From Paratinospora sagittata (Eukaryota > Streptophyta > Magnoliopsida > Ranunculales > Menispermaceae), in contig CM069611.1 in the NCBI GenBank assembly GCA_035771175.1, positions 18,301,366-18,365,365 on the forward strand: a stretch of DNA of 64,000 nt, in the 5' to 3' direction. The notes beneath the pieces are model-generated. The model was not told where the DNA came from. It did no database searches and saw nothing but the letters and a program-made list of their open reading frames with translations. Positions within the stretch are counted from its first letter, which is position 1. Every line of letters begins with the position of its first letter. Position numbers and translations under genes: made by a program. Shown here one piece after another: positions 35,113-46,522 of this stretch.

Positions 35113-37025
35113 TAAGGGTGAGCACGAGTCAGGTTAGGGTCGGGTTTGGCCCCAACCCCACCCGACCCACAAATGTTGAGTGACATCATAAAAAACCCGA
35201 TGCCACCTGACATCACTCAAAAATGGCTGCCCACCCAACCCTATTTCATGAGGGTCGGGTGGTCAGGTTTAAAAAAGCCCAACCCGCCATAAGACCAAAA
35301 AAAAAATCATATATGTTGCAAAAAAGAATAAAAAATTTTACTTATTGCTTCTCACTCTTTATTTAGTCACTAATGCATGACTTTAAAAGAATGAGAAATA
35401 TTTTCTCAAAAAAGAGAACTCTTACTCCAAAGAAAATTATAAAGTAAAAAGTATTGATTAACAAAGAAAGAGGAGGAGGACTTTTATAGAGGTAACCTCT
35501 TCCTTTCTTCTTTCTTCCTACCCAATGTAGGACTAAACAAAAAAGTGAAGATGATAAGTTGAAAAACGTGAAGGAGGGTTAGATGATGAGTTGAAAAAGG
35601 TAGAGGAGGGCTTTTATAAGAGTAGTGTCCTCTCTTTCTTTTTCTTTTTCTTTTATATCCAACTTGGGACTAAATAAGGATGTGGGAAACCCCTTTCTTA
35701 TTATTATCAAACTATCTTCCTTTTACTATTTTGAATACTAACTACTAACTATTAACTCTCATGTCAAAGTATTTTTTTTATATATAACTACGAAAAGTAT
35801 AAAAATTCATAATAATATACATAAAAGAAGTGTTAAAAATTTTTAAGTTACAAAAGTTATTAATTAAAGACTACATTATAAACTTTGTTATCAATATTAA
35901 ATATATTTTTTTCTTTATTATCAATATTTAATAACCCTCATACAAATGAGAAACTAATTATACAACTTAATAGAATGAGGATGTAATACTATTGTTCATA
36001 GAGGATTACATGTTGTAACATATTGATTTTTGGTAACTCATGAACCTCATTATTTCTTAATGTATAAATTCACAATATTAAAATCATCCTTTTAACATAT
36101 TGTCCCAATTGTAAACATTGTAGAGACACAGATCAAATTAAAGAGTATATATGTAATATACTCATCATTTTACTTAGTTAATATCTTAATATGCAAGTTG
36201 TAAAGGTAAAGATTTCGGTCTAGAGTTGGTTAAAACTTGACAATTTTCATTACTCATATGATTTTTTAATTTGAAATAAATATTTTAACCATGATTATTA
36301 CATTTATAGTTGACATTGTTAGAAATTAGCCTTTCTAGTCTAGCTAGGCTACCTAGATAACTCCTAAGTGGAATGGGAGAGGGGAAGGGGAAAAATCTAT
36401 TTATAGGGGAGAGTTCAACCCCTCCCCTCAACTTTCCTATGTGAGACTAAAAAAAAGGGGAAGAAGAGTAAACAAAGGGAAGGAGAGTCCTTGTTTTTAG
36501 TCCCACATAGGAAAGTTGAGGGGAGGGGTTGAACTCTCCTCTATAAATACCCCTCCCCACAAACTCAAAACTTGTCAAGTTTCATTCAAGCTCCACCCTT
36601 CAACTAGGTTGTTGGGAGTTCTCACTAGAGAAAGCCCTTATGGAGCATGAATAATGGGATTCCTCATATGAGGGAACCCAAAAATAAAAATCTGTTTATT
36701 TAGGACATAGATAGTTACATTTATAGTTAGATGGGTTTATTAAGTTATAATTTAGGGATGTATAGATAGATGAAATTTTGACATAGTAGTTGTGTAGTTT
36801 AGTAGTTAAAATATAGATATGATAGTTGTTAGTATAAATCGGGCGTGTCGGGTTTATTTGGGGTTTGAAAATTCAAACCCGAAAACCCACCCGACTTTTC
36901 GGGTGAGGATAAAGAAGACTCGATTGACCCGACCTTAAGCTCAAACCCCCCCCCCCCAACCCCCCAACCCGATCCGATTGGGTCGGGCGGGTTTGTCAGG
37001 TCATCGAGTATAATGATCAGCCCTA
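35113..37025. mobile_element. Non-autonomous hAT-type element, 1913 bp
   Basis: Flanked by a perfect 8-bp duplication GCACCGGG (35105-35112 and 37026-37033), the hAT target length. Ends are TAAGGGTGAGCAC at the left and, read inward, TAGGGCTGATCAT at the right. Both subterminal parts are packed with CGGGT/ACCCG words (GGGTCGGGT, AACCCGCC). No transposase. Inside are two similar 80-bp stretches (35461 and 35600) and a long hairpin at 36398-36549. Confidence 0.83.
36398..36549. repeat. Near-perfect inverted repeat (hairpin)
   Basis: Arms of about 56 bp, 36398-36453 (TATTTATAGGGGAGAGTT...) and 36494-36549 (...AACTCTCCTCTATAAATA), with only a few mismatches and a purine-rich loop of 40 bp. The transcript would fold into one long stem. 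The right arm ends in CTATAAATAC, which also looks like a TATA box. Confidence 0.85.
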
Positions 37026-37033
37026 GCACCGGG

Positions 37034-37847
37034 TGAGGTGTCATCCTTAAGCCTTTGTCTAACTTCTTAAATGTTAAGACATGTGCAGTTGTGTAGTTAG
37101 TAATTATCTCTTCTATAGTAAAATTTGTTTTTCTAGTTTTTCATGTGGGACTAAACTAATTTATACATTATATACATATTTTTAATATATCAACCAGACT
37201 TCTTTTGTTTCAATTTCTCATTTATATGAAAACGGGTTTCACTTATTAATTATATATTCTTAATCCCAACATATTAGAGATTAATCCTTCACTTGGTCCA
37301 CCAAAAACCACATGCGGGTCCCACTCCAAATTGGGCTCAAATTTAGTGAATAATCAAATCAAGGAAATCAAACGGACAGTACTTTTCACGCAATGGAAGG
37401 ATCTGGGCGTTGATCTCAAGGGTTAGGCACTTCCGGATACGATGAATCTAATAGGGCAATTGAAGCTGCTAGATCATATCTGCTATGATCACGTGCGACC
37501 CAATGATCGATATCAAATTTTTGTCGTGGCCATTAGATTGCATCTCTAGTGATTGAGCAATATCCAACGGTGCTCAATTAGGTGTGTTGCTCACGATTGT
37601 TAGATCGCATGTTTTGTGATTGAGCACGATTCAATGGGTGTACAATTGGGTGCGTCAATCGCAGTCGTTAGATCGCATCTACTATAATCGAGCATGATCC
37701 GACAGTGTAGAAACGAACACCACCAACAAGTACTGAAAAGCCTATAAAAAGGCCTCCAGACCTCTATTTGGACACAGAAAAAGTCAGAATTTTGTCTACT
37801 TTCGTTCTTACATATTTCTTCAACATTTAGATTTAGTCCAAGAGAAC
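37034..37847 (+). other. LTR-like non-coding stretch with ATCGCAT repeats and TATA box
   Basis: Gene-free. 37500-37700 holds diverged repeats of a word near GTTAGATCGCAT followed by GATTGAGCACGAT. Then CCTATAAAAAGGCC (TATA at 37743-37750) and a U5-like stretch. Its continuation is past the hAT insertion at 38618. It may be LTR sequence of an unidentified gypsy element; the ends were not found. Confidence 0.4.
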
Positions 37848-37855
37848 ATATTGAC

Positions 37856-38609
37856 GAGGGGTGAGCAGGTCACCCGCCAACCCGACCCGACAAACACAAA
37901 CCAAAAACATTGGGTCGGGTTGGGTTTTATGAAGAGAAGCAGGTTGATCGGGTGACAAATTTAAAAACCCAATAAAGTCGGGTCGGGTGTTGGGTTAATG
38001 AAAAAATTGACACGTTTAACCTAACCCAACCCGTCTTAATTAAACACTAACGCAAACTCGTCTTTTCACTCTTATCCCTTCTCTGCACCTGTCCCCTTAT
38101 CTTCTTCTTTGTAACTTTTTCCCTCTCTTATCTTCTTCTCTGCAACATCGCAACTATCTCTCTTTTTCTCTTTCTACAGCTCTCTCTTCATCTTTTTCTC
38201 TCTCTACAACTTTTTTTCTCTCTCTTATCTTCTTCTTCTCTCTCTTTCTACAACTTTTTCTCTCCCGTCCATCTTTTCTTTTCTCTTTTTCTCTTTCTCT
38301 CTCTCCAACTCACTTTATCTCTCTTCTCTTCTTCTTCTCTCCAACTCTCTCTCTCTTATCCATCTTTTATTTTCCTCTTTCTCTCTCTCTCTCAAACCCA
38401 AACCCAGCAAACAAAAACCCTCCCACTAGCGTTCAAGTTGGATGACCCAACGACTCGATCGACCCGACTCGCCAACGCGTAGGTCAAGTTCACTCCCTTT
38501 ATCCCGTGAAGTCGGGTGGCATTGGGTTGCAAATGATGCCAGCTCGATAGGACCGGGTCGGGTGGAGTTTGGGCCAAACCCGACCCGAACCGGACCCATA
38601 CCACCCCTA
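37856..38609. mobile_element. Short non-autonomous hAT element (MITE-like), 754 bp
   Basis: Perfect 8-bp duplication ATATTGAC at 37848-37855 and 38610-38617. Ends GAGGGGTGAGCAGG and, read inward, TAGGGGTGGTATGG. Subterminal parts are rich in ACCCGACCCG and GGGTCGGGT. The centre (38100-38400) is a CT-rich, TCTCTC microsatellite-like stretch. The open frames in it are by-products of low complexity. Confidence 0.87.
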
Positions 38610-38617
38610 ATATTGAC

Positions 38618-39089
38618 CATTAATTAGTTCAAAGTTCTTGTGATTTGGAGTGCTACTATTGCAAAAAGTAATCGTTAGTGCACAAACAATTGTCTTTAAT
38701 GACAATGAGTCGAACTCGTGCCTCGATCTGCTATTTTCGTCCTTAATCTTCTTCACTAATAATCTGCATTAACAATCTTAAGACAATTTCAAGAAATGAT
38801 GATGTTAGCCTGTACTCCATAAACTGCTTCTATAAAACTAGAGAAGCCAGAGCAGCTCACTGCAACAAACTTCAAAAAGTGGCAACAGAAGATTTTGTTT
38901 TATTTTACCACCCTCAATTTGGTCATTGTGTTGAAAAAGATGGACTAATGTTGAAAGAAGACGAAACGGGCAAGCACATTGTTGTTGCAGTAGAAGCATG
39001 CAAACATTCTAATTTTCTATACAAAATCTATATTCTAAATGGATTGGATAATACACTATATAATATATACAGCCTAATCATGTGTGTCA
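38618..39089. other. Gene-free interval before the tandem array
   Basis: Continues the LTR-like sequence interrupted at 37847 for perhaps 80 bases; the rest shows no recognisable feature. A small frame at 38879-39142 (MATEDFVLFYHPQFGHCVEK) runs into the array and has no known relative that I can name. Confidence 0.35.
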
Positions 39090-39855
39090 CACACCCAAAG
39101 TACCAAAAGTTACGACCACTTGTGCGCACACACCAAAAGTAGCAAAGGCTACAACCACCATGCCCTACACATCCCAAAGTGGCAAAAGGCTACGACCAAT
39201 CGTCCACCACACACCCAAAAGGGCAAAAGGTTATGACCACCTTTGAGTTACATACCCCAAAGTAGCAAAAGGCTACGACTAATCGCGCACCACACACCCA
39301 AAGTGGAAAAAGGCTACGACCATCGTACGCTACACACCCCAAAATAGCAAAAGTCTACGGCTAACCGTGCACCACACACACAAAGTGGCAAAAGGCTATG
39401 GCCAACTGTGAGCTACACACTCCAAAGTAGCAAAGGCAACGACCACTTGTGCATCACACAACAAAGTGGCAAAGGCTCTGGCCACCTTACACTACAGACC
39501 CAAAAGTAGAAAAAGGCTACGACCAATCTTGCGCCACACACCCAAAGTAACAAATGGCTACAGCCACCATGCGCTACATACCCCAAAGTGGCAAAAGGCT
39601 ACGACCAATCATGCCCAAAATGGCAAAAGGCTATGACCACCTCTGAGGTACACATCCCAAAGTAGCAAAGGCTACAACCACCTATGCATCACACACCCAG
39701 GAAAAAACCTCGGCCACCATGCACTACACACCCCAAAGTAGCAAAAGACTACAACCCATCGTGCACCACACACCCAAAGTGGCAAAAAGGCTACAGCCAC
39801 TCGTGTCTTACACACCCTAAAGTAGCAAAAGGTTACAATCACCTAAAAATGAAGG
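39090..39855 (+). repeat. Tandem array A, 40-bp units, forward
   Basis: About 18 diverged copies of a unit near ACACACCCAAAGTGGCAAAA followed by GGCTACGACCAATCGTGCACC, each 37-44 bp long. It is not a CRISPR array because units abut without unique spacers and diverge throughout. Confidence 0.9.
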
Positions 39856-40399
39856 CTACAGTTGATCTTCTTTTAAAGGATACGACTGGTTATAAACAAA
39901 AGACTACAACCGATCGTCCTCAAAAGGCCATGATCATTCATTAAAGCTACAGTGAGTTATTGAGGCTACATACCCAAAAACATAAATGGTTACAACACAC
40001 AAGCCGTCACACCCATGAAACACCAAAAGTACGGAGTCCGCAACCAATGATCCATCCAAAATAAATCGATGTTGGCGTAACTTCAAGTAACAGAACACTA
40101 ACAAAAATATGACGAGAAGTACATGAAACATTATCTTAAACAACTTGGGAAACTCGTAAAGATACTAACATTACTTTGGAAAACATAAAGCTAATGAAAA
40201 CAAATGACTTTGAAAATGACTAAGTAGATCGACGCTAAAGTGATGAGTGCCTCGAACTTTCACTTCGACACGTTCATCAGGTGCTTACTATTACACCCAA
40301 AAATGAACTAACTCCGAGTTGTAGAGAAAGTTGTGCTAGAACCAAGATGCCTTAAAAAGAATACCCGAGATTGACCCAAACACAACCAAAATAACAAAG
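39856..40399. other. Gene-free interval between two tandem arrays
   Basis: Decayed array words (GGCTACAG, AGACTACAACC) to about 39970, then unique AT-rich sequence without a gene. Confidence 0.4.
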
Positions 40400-40950
40400 A
40401 GAATTACCTCGGTCACGACCGAGAACAACTCCTCGACCAAGGCCAAGGCACAAGACAGGTAACTCATAGCGCGGCCAAGGGTGAGGTCTATCATGCCTCG
40501 GCCATGGCCGAGGCCTAGGCGAATCATTCTTTGGCTAAGCCTGAGGCCCGCCATGCCTTGGTCAAAGCCAAGCCTTAACATGCCTCGGCCATGGCCGAGG
40601 CGCGACATGCTCAACCATGACTAAGGCGCAACATGCCTAAGCCATGGCCAAAACACAACATACCTCAGCCAAGGCTGAGGAAGACCATGCCTCAGCCAAG
40701 GCTAAGGAAGACCATGCCTCAGCTAAGGCTAAGGAAGACCATGCCTCGACCTCGCCTCGACCACAACTGAGTAACCCCGCCTCAGCAACAACCAAGGTAC
40801 ACCATTCCTCGGCGAAGGTCGAGACATGCCTAGGCCATGGATGAAGAACAACATGGCCAAGGCACCACACCTCAGCAAGAACCGAGGCTCCTTGCCTCGG
40901 CCATGATTGAGGTGCCCTAGGCCACAGTCGAGGACACGCCTCTAATCATG
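40400..40950. repeat. Tandem array B, 27-bp units with GCCTCGGCCATGGCCGAGGC palindromes
   Basis: Diverged repeats of ATGCCTCGGCCAAGGCTGAG plus GAAGACC; at 40688-40741 neighbouring copies are exactly 27 bp apart. Two copies of the 20-bp perfect palindrome GCCTCGGCCATGGCCGAGGC lie at 40495-40514 and 40582-40601. The 27-bp period gives a 9-residue repeat on the plus strand (EDHASAKAK), with mirrored open frame on the minus strand; both are by-products. Confidence 0.88.
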
Positions 40951-41500
40951 GCCAAAATTCACTCACGTGCGACATATGTCGCATGCTGACCCAAAATGTA
41001 CTTAATTATGATGATAGACATCTCGAGACACATGTTGACTCATATATCTCTGACTATGAGATAACTTAAATGCAGTCTTGTAATCAATAATTGTTGTAAA
41101 TATAAAAGGTCCACCTAACACTATAAAAGGACCATCATTCAATAAAAGGGTATGCTCTAAACTTATTATTTTTCTCCCCCAGAGACTAACTTAAGCATCA
41201 GAGTGTCTCCAACGACACCCCTTGGTGCCATCGTTGTTTTACAGGTTATTTGTATGCCTTAAGTGAAAGGAAGTTGACCATTGGAGGAATACGAAATCAA
41301 GACCAAAGCGGATGCTTCAATCCTCCTATCTATGGAGGTTCTTATTATAAGTAGAGATTAAATAGAAAGTCGTCATCTAGCCCCTTTGATGAGGATGCCC
41401 ATCTTGCCGTAAGTGAAGACCATATCAAAGTCGTTTGTTTGGACTACTTGTTTATATATCACTTTTCTTGTGAAAAATATTTTTAATATCTTTTGGCATA
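40951..41500 (+). promoter_or_regulatory. LTR-like promoter region with twin TATA boxes
   Basis: TATAAAAGG occurs twice 21 bp apart (41101-41109 and 41122-41130). Downstream, ACTTAAGCATCAGAGTGTCT and CCCCTTGGTGCCATCG resemble the R-U5 part of some plant gypsy LTRs (family word near ACTTGAGCGTCGGAGTGTCT). No LTR termini or primer site could be fixed. Confidence 0.4.
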
Positions 41501-41519
41501 GCTTTACACCCCTGTTCCG

Positions 41520-42013
41520 GGTGCGATGTTTGGTTGAAACACTTTGTTGACGGTTGATCGTAGCCTACCATTTACAAGCAGTTGTCATTTTTTGATGATG
41601 ATCGGTTGTAGCCTTCCATTTGTAAGTGTCAGTAGGTTTTTTCCATAATCAACTTACCTCCTAGGATATCTTTGAATTTTGTTGTCACGAGCTGTGGTTG
41701 TAGCCTTTTGAAAATGATCGGTCGTAGTCTTCTATTTCCAAGTAGTCGTATCGTACGTTTTGAGGACAATTTGTTGTTGCCTTTCGTTTCTAAGTAGCCA
41801 TAGCTTTTTGAGGACAATAGAAATAAGTCTTTCATTCATAGGTGTTCATAGCCAAGCCTTTTGCCACTTTGGGTGTGTGGCACACAATTGGTTTAGCCTT
41901 TTGCCAATAAGTGTGCGGTCGCACGATTGGTCGTAGCCTTTTGCCACTTTGGGTGTGTGGCGCACGATTAGTCGTAGCCTTTTGCCTTTTGGGTGTGTAG
42001 CACATGGTTGGCC
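41520..42013 (-). repeat. Tandem array A', 40-bp units, reverse orientation (left part)
   Basis: Diverged units of TTTTGCCACTTTGGGTGTGT plus GGCGCACGATTGGTCGTAGCC, the reverse complement of array A. The best copies are at 41850-42010. The array is interrupted by the hAT element and continues at 49446. Confidence 0.88.
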
Positions 42014-42269
42014 AGGGATTGAGCCATGATTTTTCTTTTGGGTGAGCTAAAAAAAAAATTTAGACAAACCTCGACGGTATGAGGAAAATTTATTGATTGA
42101 AAAGAAAAGATACACCTTGATAAGGGGGACATAATGAACCTTACCCCTCAGAATGCATACATTAACTACAATACAAAACACAAGAACATAAAACCTAAAA
42201 AATGAAAGAAAATGCAATGCGATGCAATTATAAGAATCATGTAAACTTTATTCTACAAGGTTTTAAACC

Positions 42270-44763
42270 TTCAAACTCATCAATAATAAATCTAAGTCAA
42301 TGTTATTAACAATCGCTTTTTTAATATATATCGCCATACAATCTGTAAGAAAATCATCCTCCATTTTAAAACGAAGTGATGTTTTTGACAAGCTTCAGAA
42401 TTTTGAAAGACAAACAATATTTTAATTTTTTTTACCACAAAGAACATCAAACCTATAATGACTCAATTGTCTTCTCAAATCTTCAATGCCATCGCTACTA
42501 AAATCTTGAAAGTAGAAATTCTTGACAATAGTACAAATATTATCAACATCAAATAACTTAAACCTGTCAACAGGGCTCAATGTCATGCTAAGAATAAGAA
42601 GTTGTATTGTTTGCTTTTGGAATCTACTACTCAACCCATCAATTGAAAATCAATCACAACATTAAATATACTAAAGTGATAATAATGCTCAACTGTGATA
42701 TTATCTTTTTGTTGACAAGAACGTCTTGTTCCTTGCATATAACATGCATTCATATCAGGAATTTCAATTTCATATCTACGACAAAATGACACTACACTTT
42801 TCAAAAAAGAATCTTATTTACTCTCCCTTAACTCTTGAAGTAGCAATTTTGTCACGACGCCCCTAACGTAGGCTGACGTCATGACCGGCACAGTGTACTA
42901 TACACTGTACAAACCCATTTGTCTTCTACGTATAACATACGTGTATTCTAAAGCGTATATTTAACTCTTACGTATAAAATACGTGTATTAGATATTTCGA
43001 TATACGTGTACGTCAACGTATGTATTTGCTTAAATTTACGGGGTGTTACAAATTTTGTGGTTGACATTAAATTCATAGCATTCAAAATATCTTGAGATTT
43101 CAATTGTAAAGCTTGACAAAGCATATTAGAGATTCCTAAGATTTCATGCAACAACACAATAAGATAAACACAAAATCAAAGGATCTTAAATCTTTATAGG
43201 CACCTTTAGCTTCCCCACGTGTATTTTTGTTTAGTCCAAAGTCAATCAAAATTTCAAGAAAAGTAGAAACTAAACTAAACATTTTAATCAATCCACCAAT
43301 AGCCTTATAATGGGAACTCCAGCGAATAACTCCAGGTCGTTGCTAGCTGCGCATTTAATTCGCTCTTATGCCAGTCTCAAATTCGCCTAAAGCAATCAAT
43401 TCATCAATTTCAACTTCTCAAATAAATTTCAACTCAAAATGGCGCTTAAAAAACTAGTCACAAAATTGACAATGGAAGTCAATTTGGAAAAAAAAAAAAA
43501 AAACAGCCATATGTCATGCACTTTTTTAGCCACTACAACTAATGCAAGTCGAAGTCTATATGCAAAACAATGTATGTAGTAAGCACATGGACAATATCTC
43601 AAAAACAAGGCTAGTAAACCTTTTCATTCACCCCTCATGTTGCTTGCACCATCATATCCTTGGCTTCTCAAGTTTTCAAGTGAAAGATCATATCGAGTAA
43701 GTACATTACATATCTCATTTTTAAGAGTTAAAGCATTAGTATCATTAACACTCAAAACTTCAAAAAATCGTTCTTGAACAAAGTCTTTCAAATCGACATA
43801 CATCAAAATAATTGTCATTTGTTCCTTGTTGGATTCATCAAGTGCTTCGTCAACTAGAATACAAAATTTGGCATCCCCAACTTCCTCACGAATTATAGCC
43901 CGTACTCTATTAGCAAGAATGTTCAACAACTCCTTTTGAATATCGATTGAGGTGTACTTGAAATTTTGTGGAGCATTTTCTAAAACAATCCCACCAATTT
44001 CTTCATTTAGTCTTCCTTTCAATTTTATCATCTCAATAGAGTTTCTATAATTAGTGAATTGATAGATTCGTCACGACCTCGAAATGCATACTCTTGCATT
44101 GCTAGCCACTTTATCGACTCTAAGGAGGTCTTGTGCCTTATTGATTTTGTGAAATTTCTTGAAGAGAGAGTTTATTCATGACTTTGTTGATATGTCGTGA
44201 TGAATCTTCTAGGTTTCTCCACCTTTGCATGTTGTGGCTATATTATGAATTATGGTCCCTCCCATGTGTTGCATAAATGAACAATTTTTTCCAACCTTGA
44301 AAGCCATTTTTTGTAAATGTCAGATGCTTTGATGGATCACTATAAAAAAGATAACATGCAAAGCAATAAGCTTTATTTTTTTCAATTGAATATTCAAGCC
44401 ACTCAAATCTTTGGAATCATGAATATTGAAACCGCCGAGTTTGGTTACCATCTATAGATGGATATTTATCCATCATGGGTTGGGAATGTCTCATTTTGAT
44501 ATATTATTTTTGAATATCATCTTACTTGTTGGCATCATAAACTCCTATTAGGAGACGTAATCCGGGATCATGTTCATAATAAGGAACATTGACATCTATT
44601 GGAGTGTCGTCAACTTTCTCAAGATCAAATCTTTGGGAGGAAAAAGGCAAACTACACCACTAACAGTATTTGGAGAACTTGATCCACTTAATTGGTGATC
44701 TAATTTTTTCCCAAAGTATGAAAGAAGAGTTTTTTGTTGCTTAGATGAATGATTGCTTGACAT
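42270..44763 (-). pseudogene. hAT transposase (DUF4371 type)
   Basis: Starts MSSNHSSKQQKTLLSYFGKK at 44763. After a frame break comes the DPGLRLLIGVYDANKQDDI region (44520-44590), then decayed sequence, and the best block 44031-43624 with ENAPQNFKYTSIDIQKELLN, GDAKFCILVDEALDESNKEQ and LENLRSQGYDGASNMRGE, the DUF4371 RNase H-like core (DEALD and GYDGASNM are hallmarks). Later blocks are 43157-43051, 42634-42422, and the end KMEDDFLTDCMAIYIKK at about 42365. Most of the C-terminal dimerisation region before KMEDD is deleted. It would excise and reinsert the element. A 201-bp insertion at 42850 and several shifts disable it. Confidence 0.87.
42850..43050 (-). mobile_element. 201-bp LTR-like insertion (mini solo LTR)
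   Basis: Minus strand starts TGTAACACCCCGT and ends GGGGCGTCGTGACA, the termini of chromovirus LTRs, but the body is only 201 bp. Flanked by a perfect 5-bp duplication AATTT (42845-42849 and 43051-43055). The hAT frame resumes in register when one copy is taken away. The inside has repeated ACGTATA/TACGTGTA words that can pair with each other. Confidence 0.85.
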
Positions 44764-44854
44764 TGTAACCTAACATTATCAAATAACTTTGTTAAACAAT
44801 TGGAAATAAAATTTACATTCATGAAATAAACACTAAATTTAATTCCATAATGTA

Positions 44855-44857
<3 letters not shown>

Positions 44858-44896
<39 letters not shown>
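44858..44896. repeat. (TG)n microsatellite
   Basis: About 18 uninterrupted TG units, followed by CGCG. It lies upstream of the hAT transposase start. Confidence 0.97.
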
Positions 44897-44899
<3 letters not shown>

Positions 44900-45664
44900 T
44901 TCAACAAAATTAACATACATGAAATAAACATTAAATTTAATTCCCTAATATTATAAAAAAATAAGTTTTCCCTCAAAAGAAAGAAAAATCAGTTTTTTTT
45001 GCTAGATATTTGAAAATTTATTTGTTCCTAATCAAAAAATGGAAATCCGATATCCACTATCCAATGCAATAAGCATTCTTCACAAAAAAAAATGTAACAA
45101 GCATTAAATAACAACATTTATAATAAAGATAAACTCATAAAAAAAATAGTTATTTACAATTAAAAAATATAATTTAATAGCTAGGTTAGAAAATAAAAAA
45201 AAATCACTAACATATCAAAAATAATTGCAACAAATTAGATAAGCAATATATACCTTTCGGTCCTTTCCAAAAGCACAGTAGAGATGAAGAATTAAAGCAA
45301 AACCAACATCTAATCTTCACGATTCACCTACAATCTGCAAGATTGTAATAAAGAAAAAGAAAAATTTTAAAAACAAAAAACAAAGAAAATTGTAAGAACT
45401 AAGAAGATATTAGAATAATAAAAAATTAAAAGAAAAAAATAAAGAAAAAAAAATGCTTACTCCTCGTTGAAGAAGGGTTTGAAGAAGAAGAATCACAGTA
45501 GTCGTTGGATTTTGGGGGGGTTTGAAGAATAAAAAGAAGAAGAAGAAGAAGAAGAAGAGTTGCAGCAAACCCGTTTGGATTTTGGGGGGTTTGAAGAAGA
45601 AGAAGAATAAGAGTTGCAAGAGATGGGAGTTTCGAATTTGGGGTTGCGATTTAGGGGGAGGGGG
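44900..45664 (-). other. 5' region of the hAT element
   Basis: AT-rich, no gene. (GAA)n/(AAG)n runs at 45529-45560 and 45593-45612 make low-complexity Phe/Leu frames on the minus strand. It belongs to the upstream part of the minus-strand transposase. Confidence 0.5.
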
Positions 45665-46522
45665 TGTTACATGTTAAACCGCAAGTATACGGTGTCAAGT
45701 AATAATAAACCGATGAGAATCGGGTTGTCCTAGGATTGTACTCTAGTTACTAAATACCGTATTCACTAATTATTAACTTTATCTAGACAATCAAAGTATA
45801 AGATTTGAATAAACTAAACAATTAAAGTAAAAGTAAATAGAAAAGCAATTAAACAATGGATTAATATCAGGAAAGGAATATCTAAAGGTTCAACTACACC
45901 TAACCGTCAACTATGTGGATTAGTTATGTCTATTATTAATACATTCTTCACTTTTATAAGTAAAAAATCCTTTAATCTCCAATTCCCTCTCTCGAGTGTC
46001 GAATTAGAATATATTATCAAGGAGTTGATTTCAATCTCTTGATAAAAGCCAAAACCCTAATAACTCATTAAACTTTGTGATTTTCCCTACAACTTCAAAA
46101 GATATCATAAACCTCTCGATTCTACAATGATCTTAGGTTATATTTTCCTTAGTCCAACTCAAGGAACCCTTTCTCGAGTGCCACCCCCCCAAGTCTATAA
46201 TCATTCAATCCGTAATCAAGAGATTAAAAGCATTAAACCTAGAAAAATATAAATAGCTATGAAAAATCAATTAATAATAAGCATAAAACCAATCTTAACA
46301 CATAGAATCAAGTAAAGGATCCATCTATCCTCTAGAACTAAATTAGTTCATAACTTGAAGAATTGAAATACAAAACATAGTTATAAACTTGAATAAGAAC
46401 ATAGAAATCAAACTAGGAACTCTTCGGATGTGAATCTCTATCTCTTGTTTCCAACTTATAGATCTTCTTATCTGCTTTGTTTTAGCCATATTGCCTTGTT
46501 CTCCCTTCTATCCTCCCCTAGA

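Noticed and set aside
39090..39855. CRISPR-like repeat array
   Set aside because: Units abut and diverge throughout, no unique spacers exist, and the rest of the window is plant retrotransposon DNA.
40637..40870. Mirrored alanine-rich open frames on both strands
   Set aside because: They come from the 27-bp period, a multiple of three, and not from a gene; no homology and no start context.
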